A DNA stretch of 64,000 bases from Carnegiea gigantea (lineage: Eukaryota > Streptophyta > Magnoliopsida > Caryophyllales > Cactaceae): contig JAKOGI010000335.1 of the NCBI GenBank assembly GCA_029747015.1, forward strand, positions 406,001-470,000, written 5' to 3'. Of the stretch, positions 1-10,115 are shown in pieces (within the stretch, counting starts at the first letter, position 1; each line of letters opens with the position of its first letter). The notes below the pieces were generated by a model. That model did not search any database. It was not told the DNA's origin and saw only the letters and a list, made by a program, of their open reading frames with translations. Made by a program: the position numbers and the translations under genes.

Positions 1-200
1 ATGTTTAAATTTACCTCATTCCACACTTATATCCATGATAGGGCATATTTACCACACTTAAGGTAAGCGTGTATAGGGTATCAGTGGGGAAAAATTCACC
101 ACACTTAATACGCGTGGCTGATAGTGCAATACCCACGCTTATATCCGTAGAAGACTACGCTATCTACCACACTTATAGCTATAGGTAGATTCCCATCGCT
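1..200. repeat. Cluster of CCACACTTA-type short repeats (left end of composite region)
   Basis: The 9-base motif CCACACTTA occurs at about 21, 52, 99 and 168, with variants such as CCACGCTTA near 138. Several copies are followed by their partial complement (for example CCACACTTAATACGCGTGG near 99), so they can form small hairpins. The same family of motifs recurs at 5870-6075. Dense short motifs in both orientations near element ends are known from the subterminal regions of CACTA transposons. I infer that the region up to 6.1 kb may be one element, but no clean terminal repeat or TSD is visible and the left end may lie outside the window. Confidence 0.4.
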
Positions 201-380
201 TGTATCTGCGGTCAGAATAACCTTGGGGAGAAAAATCTTTTTCACCACTCTTTTGCTTATAAGTTTGGCGTTATGCATTTGATAACTAATTTTCAAATGC
301 TTTAAGTGGATAACTAATTTTAGTGGGAGAATTTTTACATAAGAGAAATAAAAAGTCATTGTATTAAAAAAATACAAATA

Positions 381-383
<3 letters not shown>

Positions 384-449
<66 letters not shown>

Positions 450-470
450 GGAAGGGGGTAAGGTAGGGGA
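384..470. repeat. (TA)n microsatellite followed by a GA-rich tract
   Basis: About 55 bases of alternating TA are followed directly by GAGAGAGAGG-type purine sequence. Apparent reading frames through it code only for Ile-Tyr repeats and are not genes. Confidence 0.95.
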
Positions 471-3400
471 AGAGACATGGAGAGAGAGAAAATATATATT
501 TGATCATAATGTAAATGATACAAAAAGTACGATAACTTTATAACCATAAACAAATTATAATTAATTAAGTTAAAAATAACTAGCGTGCAACTACATAATG
601 AAAAGTACAAAATTGAATCCAACATGCCTATAAAGTATGTACCCACTACATAAAAGATGAGTTTGTTTGAAATACACACATATAAGATTGAAGCTAAATA
701 AAACGAATGAGATAGTATAGAGAACTCTATAATTCCAAGCGAACACTTCACGAACCCAAACTTGATATCCAATTTTATGGCATGCTAGTGATGCTACCCT
801 TGATTTCAGTCTGAAATCACTAAACCCATATATTACAGTTAACTACAACAAACAATACTACTAATAGAAAAAGACTTCTAAAAAGATTGCAAGATGTAAT
901 ATCTGTTAGCCTTCATAACTAAGTAATCCCGCTCTACAAACATTATGTAAGATCCTTACCCTTAGCTTTGTCTTTTTAGTAAATACCCTGATTTTGAAAA
1001 AAAACCAACAGAGTTCCGCCTAAAATATGGCTATTTTCCTTCTACATGTCATGAATACAATAAAAAAACTATTCACAATCTCAACGGCCACACGTTGGAG
1101 CAAATCAACTCAACAGGCCAAACGCTTGGAGTATCCAACACAAAGTCAACCCATTACCATGAATAAATTCAAGAAATCAAACAAGCAATGATAGGGTATT
1201 TCAATGCACAACGCAAATCAAATTCATTAACATAAAAACATGTAACTTAAAATTTTAAACTAAACTCACAATGTTCACATTTTGCAGTTTCTTAAGTGAC
1301 ATCACACAAAACAGGAATAGAGGATAGTTGAAGATGATCTTTGGAGTAGAAATGACCGTTTCGTAATGCCAGCCACAATGCAACAGGAAAGTATGCAATT
1401 TTCATCAGCAAAGATAGCTGCATTTGGTGTAGTCCAGAAAAATTTGCATCACTTTCATAAATTACTAACAAATCTATCCCGAATTCCTTCATTAGAAATG
1501 TTTTCACTTCTTCATCCGAAATAAACATGGGACTTGTAGAACACATGCACCTTCCAAAATTGATTTGGAAAATAATAGCTCTCAGGTCTACACCACCAAT
1601 GCAAAAAAGAACCACCAACAACCTAATTAACCAGGATGACATTAAAGGACAACAAGAAAGTATGAAGCAACAACAACAACAAACCGGAACATTGATGTTG
1701 TGCTGATGCTTATAATGCTTCTTAAGCTCGCATTGAAGGTTCATTAGAGGCATCCTAAAAGAACCAGAGCCATAAATTAGAGAAATGTTAAGAAAACTGT
1801 TCATGTAATGTTATTGCACTTGAACAGTGGCATGTAAAAACAACTAAAAGAAAAGAAACAGCAAGAGCGGAGGGGTAATTGACCCCAGCAATTACTGTTG
1901 TTCAAAACCGTAACCTTTGACATGTAAGGCAAGTAGTCCACTTGCCCAAGAGATAAGGAATTTATGCATGCATGGTAGTTCAAATCATTCAATGCATAGA
2001 TACCTCCCATATGCTTTCATCCTTCGCCCAACTTCTCTCAAGAAAAAGATACTCAGAAGCAACCTATTACCTACATACATCAAGATTATAGTTTATGAAT
2101 ATGCTCAAGCAATGAACTAACTGCCAAGCTCTTATAAAAAAATGAACCAGCATGGGCAGAATCATAGAAACAATTGGGAAGGCAGGAAGAAATGACAACA
2201 GAGACTCAGAGAGTCCAAAGATAAATGGAGTTATGGGACAACTTTACAGCAACTCGATTGAAGGAAAAATATATATATATATAAATAAATAAAGATAAAG
2301 GGGTACAGAGATTCTATCTTATAGAAGATCACAATCACCATTCATCAATTTTATAAAGGATATGCAATTCAGGTTACTGCCCCTTTCTCTTTCTTTTTTT
2401 GGGGGGGAGGGGGGGGGCGGGTGCTTCAGGAGGATAAGATGGATACTGGCATTGTAGCATATAGCCCGTTCAGAGGCACTTGCTATGGGATAATTAGACA
2501 ACTAGCAAAATATGCAACTTCTGTTTCACCAGAATTAGCATACATTTAACCCCTCAGCCAGGGTAAAACTTTTTCAGGGAAGTGACGCACGCATCAGTGT
2601 GTTCAGCCACAAAAGTAGAAAATGGACAATAATCAGCATCGCATCAGTGTGTTCAGCCACAAAAGTAGAAAATGGACAACAATCAGCATCGATAGAACTC
2701 ACATCACAATTGACTGGTGAGAAGATTATATGACAATGGATAAGCAAACTAGGTCAATGATTTGAGAAATGTAGCCCTAGCAAGTATTTTATCCTATCAT
2801 TGAAATACAAGAAAAAAGATGAAAACAAGAAGATCAAATCTTGAGGCTTTAAATGAATCTTTAAATTAAAGAGAGCAAAAGAATTAGAGATCTTAGATGT
2901 TCATGGACGATAGAAAAAAAGGCTAACATAATCAAGCATATCTAACATAATCAAGCATATCTGAGAAAGGAACGTATTTGGCTAAGTGCTCACTGGAAGT
3001 AACTTTGAAAATTTCTTCATAACAGCTAATCTGCTGCCAAGGCTGCCTGCCTGCTGCCATAATCACACTAGATTAGCTGATGAACCAATAACTTAAATGC
3101 ACATGCCTCCTAGATTTTACATGGAGATACAAGTAAAGAACAAAAACAGTAATGTTTCATGTGCGACATTAAGTCCCTCTATGCACTGTATGAAACTAGA
3201 AGGTGGCATTAGAAATCACTTGCCTGAGCAAGCACCCATCCCACAAGCCAGTCAATGCCACTTTTATGGTTTGATATCACTGGAGCATGCTCATGGCCTG
3301 CAAAATTTGAAGAATTTCATAACACTGACAACTACAATGTCATTTACAAACAAATACAGAGAAACACCAATAATCAGAACTCATTTCTGGAGAGAATTTG

Positions 3401-3900
3401 CAACAAGAATAGCGAGAACATGAACAGATTATCAGACACAGAAATAGGATATGAAACCAGAACAAACTACAACAGAAAGTACAGAATATCTTGACTTCCA
3501 CTTGACCTAGGAAAACCCCTAGTGTAACTCTTGCCCCTTGCCGCTGATCGACTTATATCACTATAATTATTTAACCACCAAATTACATACCATGAACAGA
3601 TTCTAGCATGTCGATCACCAAAGAGTTGCACACAAAGCACATTCCCAATCCTCCATAATTTTGCACTTGGTGAAATCCAAAGCACAAATGCCACTGAGGG
3701 AACCTAGGAATTTCCCATGTCAGCATGAAATACAAATATAAAAGTCGACGAGGGAAATTTAAAATGCTCATTCATGGCAACTTAGCAAAACACTGAAATA
3801 AATTATGTTCAAAACTCAACAGAAAATAACACTGATGCTAACAGAAGAGATTAATACTGCAAAACACTTCGTAAGACGAAGCATTATGATCAAACTTAAC
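471..3900. other. Non-coding or unrecognised stretch
   Basis: No recognisable protein domain was found. The longest open frame (minus strand, 1804 to 1292, 170 codons) has no motif I know and its N-terminal half is biased. It could be exon or UTR sequence of a captured gene. The stretch also contains a 50-bp tandem duplication, a G-rich run near 2401-2420, and a short 17-bp tandem repeat (CTAACATAATCAAGCAT type) at about 2925-2960. Nothing else was supported. Confidence 0.5.
2591..2690. repeat. Perfectly abutting 50-bp tandem duplication
   Basis: Bases 2591-2640 and 2641-2690 are the same 50-mer (starting GCATCAGTGTG and ending CAGCATC) with one T/C difference near the end. The near identity suggests a recent duplication. 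Confidence 0.95.
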
Positions 3901-3929
3901 AATGTAACAACAAACATAATAACCTCTAA

Positions 3930-4110
3930 ATGCCACTCACAAGCTTTCTTAGCAACCAAACCAGCACCCAGCAGGATACTGGGGTTTGATGCCCTTTGTA
4001 CAGCTCGTGATAGCTGCAATATAACACTGCCATACTTTAACTCAATAGACTGGCCATGAAATTCAAACTTTACAATTTTGTCATGCTCTTCCTTTGGGTG
4101 ATTTGAACAA
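3930..4110 (-). other. Possible captured exon, unrecognised
   Basis: On the minus strand an open frame from about 4105 to 3950 gives a protein-like segment of normal composition (it contains HPKEEHDKIVKFEFHGQSIE and, further on, SNPSILLGAGLVAKK). It ends near a possible GTGAGT splice donor. I could not name the family. It lies downstream, in minus orientation, of the FSH1 fragment, so it may be another captured gene piece. It could also be chance. Confidence 0.25.
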
Positions 4111-4289
4111 TTAAGTTAAATCGCACAATGGAATATACAGATCTAAATCCAATCTTAACATTTTGTCTCCACTATGTATAGCAACACACAAACAAGGTTT
4201 AAGAAGTATGGTTGCTACACACAAATTAATTGTATATAATTTTTTCGAAGTTCAAGCCACACAGCTCTAAGATTGAGAGAAAGAGGCTA

Positions 4290-4560
4290 ATTACCCAAGT
4301 TGAACCTGCTGGAATCCTCACCACCGGCAGGCAGGATACGCCGGAATCGGGTGGGAAGCACCTGAACTAATGAGGACGAAGAGCAAAGGAGCGCACGGGA
4401 TGAAGGGGCCGAGCAGAACGAATGTCGAGCAGCAGCAGCGCTGGAACCCTCGCTGCCGAGCAGAATGAACGCCGACCAGCAACAGTGCGAGACTGGGACG
4501 AACACTGAGGAGCAGCAACACTAGGGTTTCGTGAGCAGAGATGAAAGGACGCGCGAGAAT
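4290..4560 (-). other. GC-rich first-exon-like segment, copy 1
   Basis: This is a GC-rich island in AT-rich surroundings. On the minus strand it begins with a CTCACGAAACCCTAG-type 5' UTR sequence common in plant genes and ends at a plausible donor (G/GTAATTAGCC) followed by a CT-rich stretch. A diverged copy with the same order lies at 5460-5715, also ending in GTAATCAC and the same CT-rich sequence. No protein family is recognised in any frame, and the frames of the two copies differ, so it is probably untranslated leader or a degraded first exon. Confidence 0.5.
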
Positions 4561-4564
4561 GTCA

Positions 4565-4920
4565 GGGCCATCAATGGGTCTGTGCTTAATCATACACTCT
4601 TCAATGTAATCCAAGCATTTTTCAAAATTGGTGTACTCAGTGAACTCCTGAAGGTGACGACCCCTGAACTGGTTAAAACCCAGAAATCAACATCAGAAAA
4701 GATGCGTGGAGATATAAAGAGAGAGACTAACTTTATTGAATTGAAACCATTCGTAGTAGGGAGGATCGGAGAGGCCTTTGACATCGGACTTGCCCTGGGT
4801 GGTAAAAAGGGCATCGATGAAGACAAGATCAAGCTTGTGGCATATAGAGTCAGGCCATTTATGAATCTGCTTCTTTAGAATCTGGGCGCAGGCTAGAAAC
4901 CCATGCAAGAAACTAATGAA
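4565..4920 (-). pseudogene. FSH1-family serine hydrolase gene fragment (two exons)
   Basis: Two minus-strand exons match the N-terminal half of plant FSH1-type serine hydrolases (alpha/beta-hydrolase fold, esterase-like). Exon A runs from about 4917 to 4732 and carries the FLHGF oxyanion-region motif, then KKQIHKWPDSI, QGKSDVKG and DPPYYEWFQFNK, ending at a GTTAGT donor. Exon B starts at 4647 after a CAG acceptor (EFTEYTNF) and ends at the HRPIDG motif. Homology stops there, just before the GFSQG nucleophile block of intact members, which is replaced by the GC-rich segment. The catalytic Ser, Asp and His blocks are therefore absent. A TAA stop lies directly upstream of exon A, with no normal start. 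I read it as a captured or rearranged fragment, not a working enzyme. The family assignment is from memory of conserved motifs. Confidence 0.8.
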
Positions 4921-5459
4921 TTATAAGTATTATGGGAATTATTGAGCTAAAAGTCTATTATAGTGGTACTAAACCCAACCCCTGTGTAATTCAAGGGTAA
5001 TCCATGGTACATTTGACAATCACGACCCCCCTTGGGCCCTCATGGTGATGCTAAGTACCCACAGCTCGAGATTATCGGTTTCTTTGGCCATTCTTATAAA
5101 TATAGGTGACAGATATCAATCCAGAATCTCAATGTGACTTTGATCAGGGCCTTACCTCTTTTCGCTTAATAGGTGGTCACTTAAAGCTAGTGGTGGAATT
5201 TTGGAATCACTTGAATGCAAAGATGGCTATATTGTTTATGTTCAAATTCCTAACAGCAAATGGGCAAAGGTTCCTAGTTCCCATGATGTTGTAATCTTCA
5301 ATACTGAACACAGATAACTCAATCTCTAAATCATCACCTTAAATTGCAAGGTCACCCAATTCCAGATTTAAACTCACACAACATTGTTCAAGCTCTACAA
5401 TTCTTACTATATTTCAAAATCCAAGCCCTATAATTCAAAGATGAGAGAAAGGAAGTGAT

Positions 5460-5715
5460 TACTTGCCACAATCCTTGCCGCCGAGAAGGTAGGAGACGCC
5501 GGAATGAGAGATGAACGCCGGAATCAGTGAGGACAGGCAGCGAGATCGAAGCAGAGCAACAAAAAGCCCGAGCAGGAGCAGAGCTAGTGAACCCTCGCTC
5601 AACGCTGGAACCTTCGCTGTCGAGAAGAACTGCCGCCGAGCAGAACCGCCGCCGAGGAACATCGCCGCCACCAGAATCGAACAAGGGTTTTGTGAGGACA
5701 GGAAGGGATGCGCGC
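5460..5715 (-). other. GC-rich first-exon-like segment, copy 2
   Basis: This is a diverged partner of the 4290-4560 segment. Shared features in order are a CGCGCG plus ACAAAACCCTTG-type leader, repeated TCGGCGGC/TCGGCAG stretches, GAGCGAGGGTTCACTAGC, CGCCGGAAT/GCGTCTCC and a GTAAT donor-like end followed by TTTCTCTCATC. The two copies flank the FSH1 fragment in the same orientation, so they form a direct duplication with about 1.15 kb spacing. Confidence 0.5.
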
Positions 5716-5859
5716 GAGAAGCCGAGGATGGTTTAATTTTGCAGACTGAGTGTTTGTGTTGAGATGCAAGGCTCCCTTCGAATTCCTAACCATTTTCTTC
5801 TTCTTTTTTTAATCCAATGTTCATTTGGCCCGCCAACTTAAAATAAATTTTAAAAAATT

Positions 5860-6085
5860 TTAAAAATAGCTGTGGCACTTAATATCCGTGTTAAGTATCC
5901 CTATTCACAAAATATAAGTCTCTACGCTTATTATGTGTAGACATACCTTAATTAATTACTACCACACTTATAAGAGTAGTTATATTTTTCATCACTTATT
6001 ATGTATGGCAATAATCTCAAGCGCTCCTTTTTGGTTATTTTTCCACTACACTTAGTCATGTGTGGTTAAATAAGAGTGAAAAGAT
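5860..6085. repeat. Right cluster of CCACACTTA-type motifs
   Basis: Variants of the left-end motif recur: GGCACTTAATATCCGTG, CTACGCTTATTATGTGTAG, ACCACACTTATAAGAG, CATCACTTATTATGTATGG and CCACTACACTTAGTCATGTGTGG. Most are imperfect hairpins. The cluster stops about 20 bases before the GDSL palindrome. It is a possible subterminal region of an old CACTA-like element, but a proper terminal GTAGTG end is missing. Confidence 0.4.
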
Positions 6086-7157
6086 ACCCCTTCTACAAAG
6101 ACACCAAATTCATTATGATTATTTGATGCCTAAAATTTAGTATCTTTTTTCTCATTTGAAATATGTATATAGAGAGATATGTAGACATATATATGCGTAC
6201 AGGGTAAAATATATGACATTAAGCACCAATGACCTTAAGAGAGCTCATAATATAGAATTCTTTTTATCAGGAATCATGATTTCTTTGTTGGGTGTGATTT
6301 TATAATGATAGTAGATGATTGCTAAACTCAATGAGGGAAAAGAAAAAAAAAAACAAATTGATCAAAATAAGGCCGAAATCACACTAGATGTAGGTTATAA
6401 TTCTTATTTGTTTCTTGGGCGAGAACATAATTAAAGTCAAAGTATCTTTTCTAGAAGTATAAAGATTCCAAGAACAAATTAAGAGAGTGACTACTAAATG
6501 TCATGATCAGCAAAGATGTTCAAAAAATTAGCGACTAATTATATGTGAATATGTTCAAAAAAATTAGCAACTAATTAAATGTGAATAAGCTGGTAGATAT
6601 CAAAATTATGGCACAGAGAATTAGCCATCAAGAAACATTTGTCATGGATATAAGTTTGATAAGATTTTATAATATATCGTCAAGGTTTGATTGTACATAA
6701 TCAAACTAATGTCGCTACATGGTTGAACTTGAGACTGACCTAGTCAGACATTGTTACTCATGTTGTTCAAAAATCATGATACAAAATTTAAATTATTTGT
6801 CCAATATTATGTTGCTCATTCAATATTGTTCATGTGTGATTCTCGCTTATCCCAATAAACTCTGAGCTAGGAGTTGCATTATACGTAATAGTAACAGTGA
6901 TAGCAATTATGTCAATAACTTCGTGGGTTGTGTGCCACCAATAATAATTACTATGCCCTTGACATATTTGATGTACTAAGAATCATTTGAACAAAATCTG
7001 TCAAGAAACTTTTTCAATAACAGCTTGCAAAGGAGTCAGCAGAATTTTATTGAGGATGATATATACTAACAACTATGTAAATAGTATCATGAGCTATATG
7101 GGTCCAATAATTGATTATTATGCTCTTAACATGATTTAACGACTAGTCTTAATTAAC

Positions 7158-7204
7158 CACGTGACTGTTGTCCTCTCACACGCCTACCTTCCTCTCCTAT
7201 AAAA
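7158..7204 (+). promoter_or_regulatory. Promoter of plus-strand GDSL fragment: G-box and TATA box
   Basis: CACGTG (G-box) at 7158-7163 lies 35 bases upstream of TATAAAA (7198-7204), which in turn lies about 89 bases upstream of the ATG. A CT-rich leader (CTATCTCTCTC) follows. In the opposite arm the TATA box is conserved but the G-box has decayed to CACGCGG, so the two copies may be regulated differently. Confidence 0.65.
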
Positions 7205-7292
7205 CCCATTCATCACCCCCTGCAATCTGCATCTGCTACTCTATCTCTCTCTTTTCTTTGAAATTAAAAACGAAGCCCTTAAGCACATAACA

Positions 7293-7710
7293 ATGAAAAC
7301 CAAATCTCCAGTGTCTTTCTTCATTCTAATCCAACTTATCATCATTCTTCTCATCTTTGCCCACTGTCAAGGCTCCCAAACATGCAAACTGTTTAACCTG
7401 AGCTACTCCAATTCTAATCCTAGTGGCAAGTGTGCTAGCTTTGGAGCACCAGCTATGACCTTAGTTCTCCCTGGGCATGAGAGCCATTGCCGAGCCAGCG
7501 ACAATCGACCTTACGTAGATTTTCTTTGTAAGTTTATTTCTATCTCCATGTAATTAGCAAATTTATATTTAACAATTTCAAATTTCACTACTGTAAATGA
7601 CCTTGTAGGTGAGAGTTTGAGAATAGACCTTTTAATGCTGTATTTGGATTCGACAGGATCAAATTTTAACAATGGTCAATTTTTCCTAGGTTGGAGCTTA
7701 TTACATCGGG
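7293..7710 (+). pseudogene. GDSL esterase/lipase-like 5' fragment, plus-strand copy
   Basis: Exon 1 (7293-7527) starts with MKTK and a hydrophobic signal-peptide-like stretch ending near AHCQGSQ. It continues with a segment collinear with block I of plant GDSL lipases: CKLFN, then SYSNSN where family members have GDSNSD, then a SFGAP segment and a DNRPYVDFL segment matching the usual SDGRLIVDF. A GTAAGT donor follows. The acceptor TTGTAG ends at 7608 and exon 2 continues with ESLRIDL, LYLDSTGSNF, matching the AESLGLPYLSAYLDSIGSNF region. The catalytic-block Gly-Asp is replaced by Ser-Tyr, the glycine and asparagine blocks and the C-terminal Asp-His are absent, and homology stops at the palindrome junction. 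It cannot be an active lipase. It could still produce a short secreted peptide or a hairpin transcript. Confidence 0.82.
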
Positions 7711-8198
7711 AGCTCCCGAGTTCTTCTCTCAAAGTGACAAAACTGTTGTGCTTGGATAAACAAGGGAGCAATGTTATTCCCAATGATATAAGCTCCAATG
7801 TAGGCAAAATTGACCCTATCACTAAAATTTGATCCCGTTGAGCTCAAATATGAGGCCAAAAGGTCAATTCCTAAGCTCTCACCAGCAAGTTCATCTACAT
7901 TAATCAAGTTTGAAATTGTTAAAAATAAATTTGTTAATCACATCAAGATAGAAGAAAATTTACATAGAGAATTTATGTAAAGGCAGCTGTCACTGGCTCG
8001 ACAACAGTTCTCATGCCCAGGGAGAACTACGATGATAGTTGATGCTCCAAGGCGAGCACAATTAGCACTAATATTGGAATTAGAGTAGCTCACATTAAAT
8101 AGTTTCCATGTTTGGGAGCCTTGAGAGTGGACAAAGAAGAAGAGAATGGTGATAAGTTGGATTAGAATGAAGAAAGACACCGGAGGTTTGGTTTTCAT
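7701..8198 (-). pseudogene. GDSL esterase/lipase-like 5' fragment, minus-strand copy
   Basis: This is the mirror partner of the plus-strand copy. Exon 1 is 8198-7964, exactly 235 bases like its partner, with signal-peptide-like N-terminus, SYSNSN in place of GDSNSD, and a GTAAAT donor. The acceptor TAG ends at 7895. Exon 2 (7894 to about 7704) reads in frame: ELAGESLGIDL, SYLSSTGSNFSD, then the NFA segment and a FIQAQQFCHFERRTREL segment that matches the family's FSLDIQVVQFNQFKSRTLEL region, ending at a stop around 7701. The spliced frame would be about 142 codons against about 370 for an intact GDSL lipase. An in-frame ATG at 8234 exists, but 8198 is the start conserved between the copies. 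Confidence 0.82.
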
Positions 8199-8299
8199 TG
8201 TTATATGCTTAAATGCTTGGTTTTTTAATTCCAAAGAAAAGACAGAGAGAGCAGCAGATGCAGATTGCAGGGGTGATGAACAAACGCCAGATGGATGAG

Positions 8300-8306
8300 T
8301 TTTATA
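8300..8306 (-). promoter_or_regulatory. TATA box of minus-strand GDSL fragment
   Basis: TTTTATA on the plus strand is TATAAAA on the minus strand, about 100 bases upstream of the ATG at 8198. It is the mirror counterpart of the 7198-7204 box and is flanked by the same CT-rich leader. Confidence 0.6.
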
Positions 8307-9514
8307 GGAGGGGAAGGCAGGCGTGTGGAACGACAGTAGGTCACGCGGTTTATTAAGTGTAGTTGTTAAATCATGTTAAGAGCATAATAATCTATTATTG
8401 GACCCATATAGCTCATAATACTACTTACATAGTTGTTAGTACATATCATCCTTAATCCAAATCCTGCTGACTCCTTTTGTGAGCTGTTATTGAAAAAGTA
8501 TCTCGACATATTTTATTCAAATTATTCTTACATCAAATATATCAAGGGCATCGTAATTATTATTGATGGCACACAACTCATGAAACTATTGATATAATTG
8601 CTATCACTGTTACTATTATGTATGATGCAACTCCTCAGAATTTATTGAGATAAGGGAGAATTACACATGAAGAATACTGAATGAGCAATAAAATATTGAC
8701 CAAATAATTTAAATTTTGTATTATGGTTTTCGAACAACATGAATAACAATGTCTGAATAGATCAATCTCAAGTTCAAACCACACAGCAACATTAGTTTAG
8801 TTATTACGTACCATCAAACATTGATCACATATTAGAAAATCTTATGAAACTGTATCCATGACGCGTATTTGTTGATGGTTAATTCTTTATGCCATAATTT
8901 TAATATCTAGCAGCTTATTCATATATAATTAGTCTCTAGTTTTTTAAACGTCTTTGCTGATCATAAGACTTAGTAGTCACTCTCTTAGTTTGTTCTTAGG
9001 ATTTTTATACTTCTAGAAAAGATACTTTGACCTTAATTATGTTCTCGCTCAAGAAGAAATAAGAATTATAACCTATTTCATCTACTTTGATTTTGGTCTT
9101 ATTTTGATCAATTTATTTTTTTCCCCTCATTTAGTTTAGCAATCATCTACTATCATTATAAAATCACACCCAACAAAGAAATCATGATTCTTGATAAAAA
9201 GAATTCTATATTATGAACTTTCTTAAGGTCATTGGTGCTTAATGTCATATATTTTACCCTGCGCATATTACATATCTGACTATGTATATATATTTCAAAT
9301 GAGAAAAATAAATCCTAAATTTTAGGCATCAAATCATAATCAATTTGGTGACTTGGAAAATCCCACCCCCAACATTACTCCTATGCATGCTCATATATTT
9401 AAAGGAAATTTAAAGGCCAGGATAGAGGAATATAGGTGAGGGACTTAGGCAAGGGTAGTTACTATTGGTGGCATGCAACCTATGATACAATTGTTACTAC
9501 TACTGCCTTTAATC

Positions 9515-10107
9515 TAGAGTTAGAAAAAGCTGACCCGACATGATTACCGATCCAAAACCGACATGAAGTTAAGTGGGTTTGGGTATAAATTTTCGACCCG
9601 TTTAATTAAATGGGTTGACACGTTCAACCCGTTTAATTAAATGGGTTAGGTTTAGGTCGAGATTCTCGACACGAAAAGTACCTATTTAACCCGTTCATAT
9701 TAAATGAATTTAAATAAGTCAACTCATTTTTTTTATTTTTTATTTATCCATTTATCTTTTATTAGATAATTAAGGATGTAAAAATTTTTAGAAATTGTGA
9801 ATTATGACGAATCTGGGAAATTTCAAAGAGTAATTATTTAATGTGATATGTAAACTTAATTTTTAACACTGTAATTGCATATTAGTTGAAAATATTAAAT
9901 GCGTAAATAGTTAATTAAGCGACCGAACTTAACCTGTCTATCTTAAACGGGTTAAGCAGGTCAACCCGTTTAAAAATTAAATGGGTATAGGTCAAGATTT
10001 TTCACCCCGTTTAATAAACGGGTTAGGTTCAGGTTGAGGAATTCTCAACTCGTTTAAGTTCGACATGAATACGAACTCGATCCAACACGACCTATTCTCC
10101 AGCTCTA
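9515..10107. mobile_element. hAT-type MITE (593 bp) with 8-bp TSD
   Basis: The ends are TAGAGTTAG... and ...CAGCTCTA, imperfect inverted repeats. The 8-base TSD CTTTAATC is present at 9507-9514 and 10108-10115. The interior is built of repeated ACCCGTTTAATTAAATGGGTT and AACGGGTT motifs in both orientations and has no coding sequence. An 8-bp TSD and TAGRG-type termini are hAT hallmarks. It sits between the right GDSL arm and the third copy of the flank. Confidence 0.9.
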
Positions 10108-10115
10108 CTTTAATC

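Larger units (their letters stand above)
6102..9350. repeat. Large inverted repeat (palindrome) of GDSL-lipase 5' fragments
   Basis: The left arm (6102-7710) is the reverse complement of the right arm (7779-9350) over its whole length, with scattered substitutions and small indels. The central spacer is only about 68 bases. Matching landmarks are ACCAAATTCATTATGATT against AATCATAATCAATTTGGT at the outer ends, the ATGGTGCTTAATGTCA-type block at 6215 and 9230, both TATA regions and both first exons. Each arm holds about 1 kb of upstream sequence, a promoter, exon 1, a short intron and the start of exon 2 of a GDSL-lipase-like gene, so the two genes converge on the centre. The spacer belongs to the minus-strand copy's exon 2, so the right-hand gene reaches further than the left one and the left was cut at the junction. 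Confidence 0.93.

Noticed and set aside
1292..1804. 170-codon minus-strand frame as a gene
   Set aside because: No recognisable domain, Cys run in the N-terminal half, no supporting splice structure or homologous neighbour.
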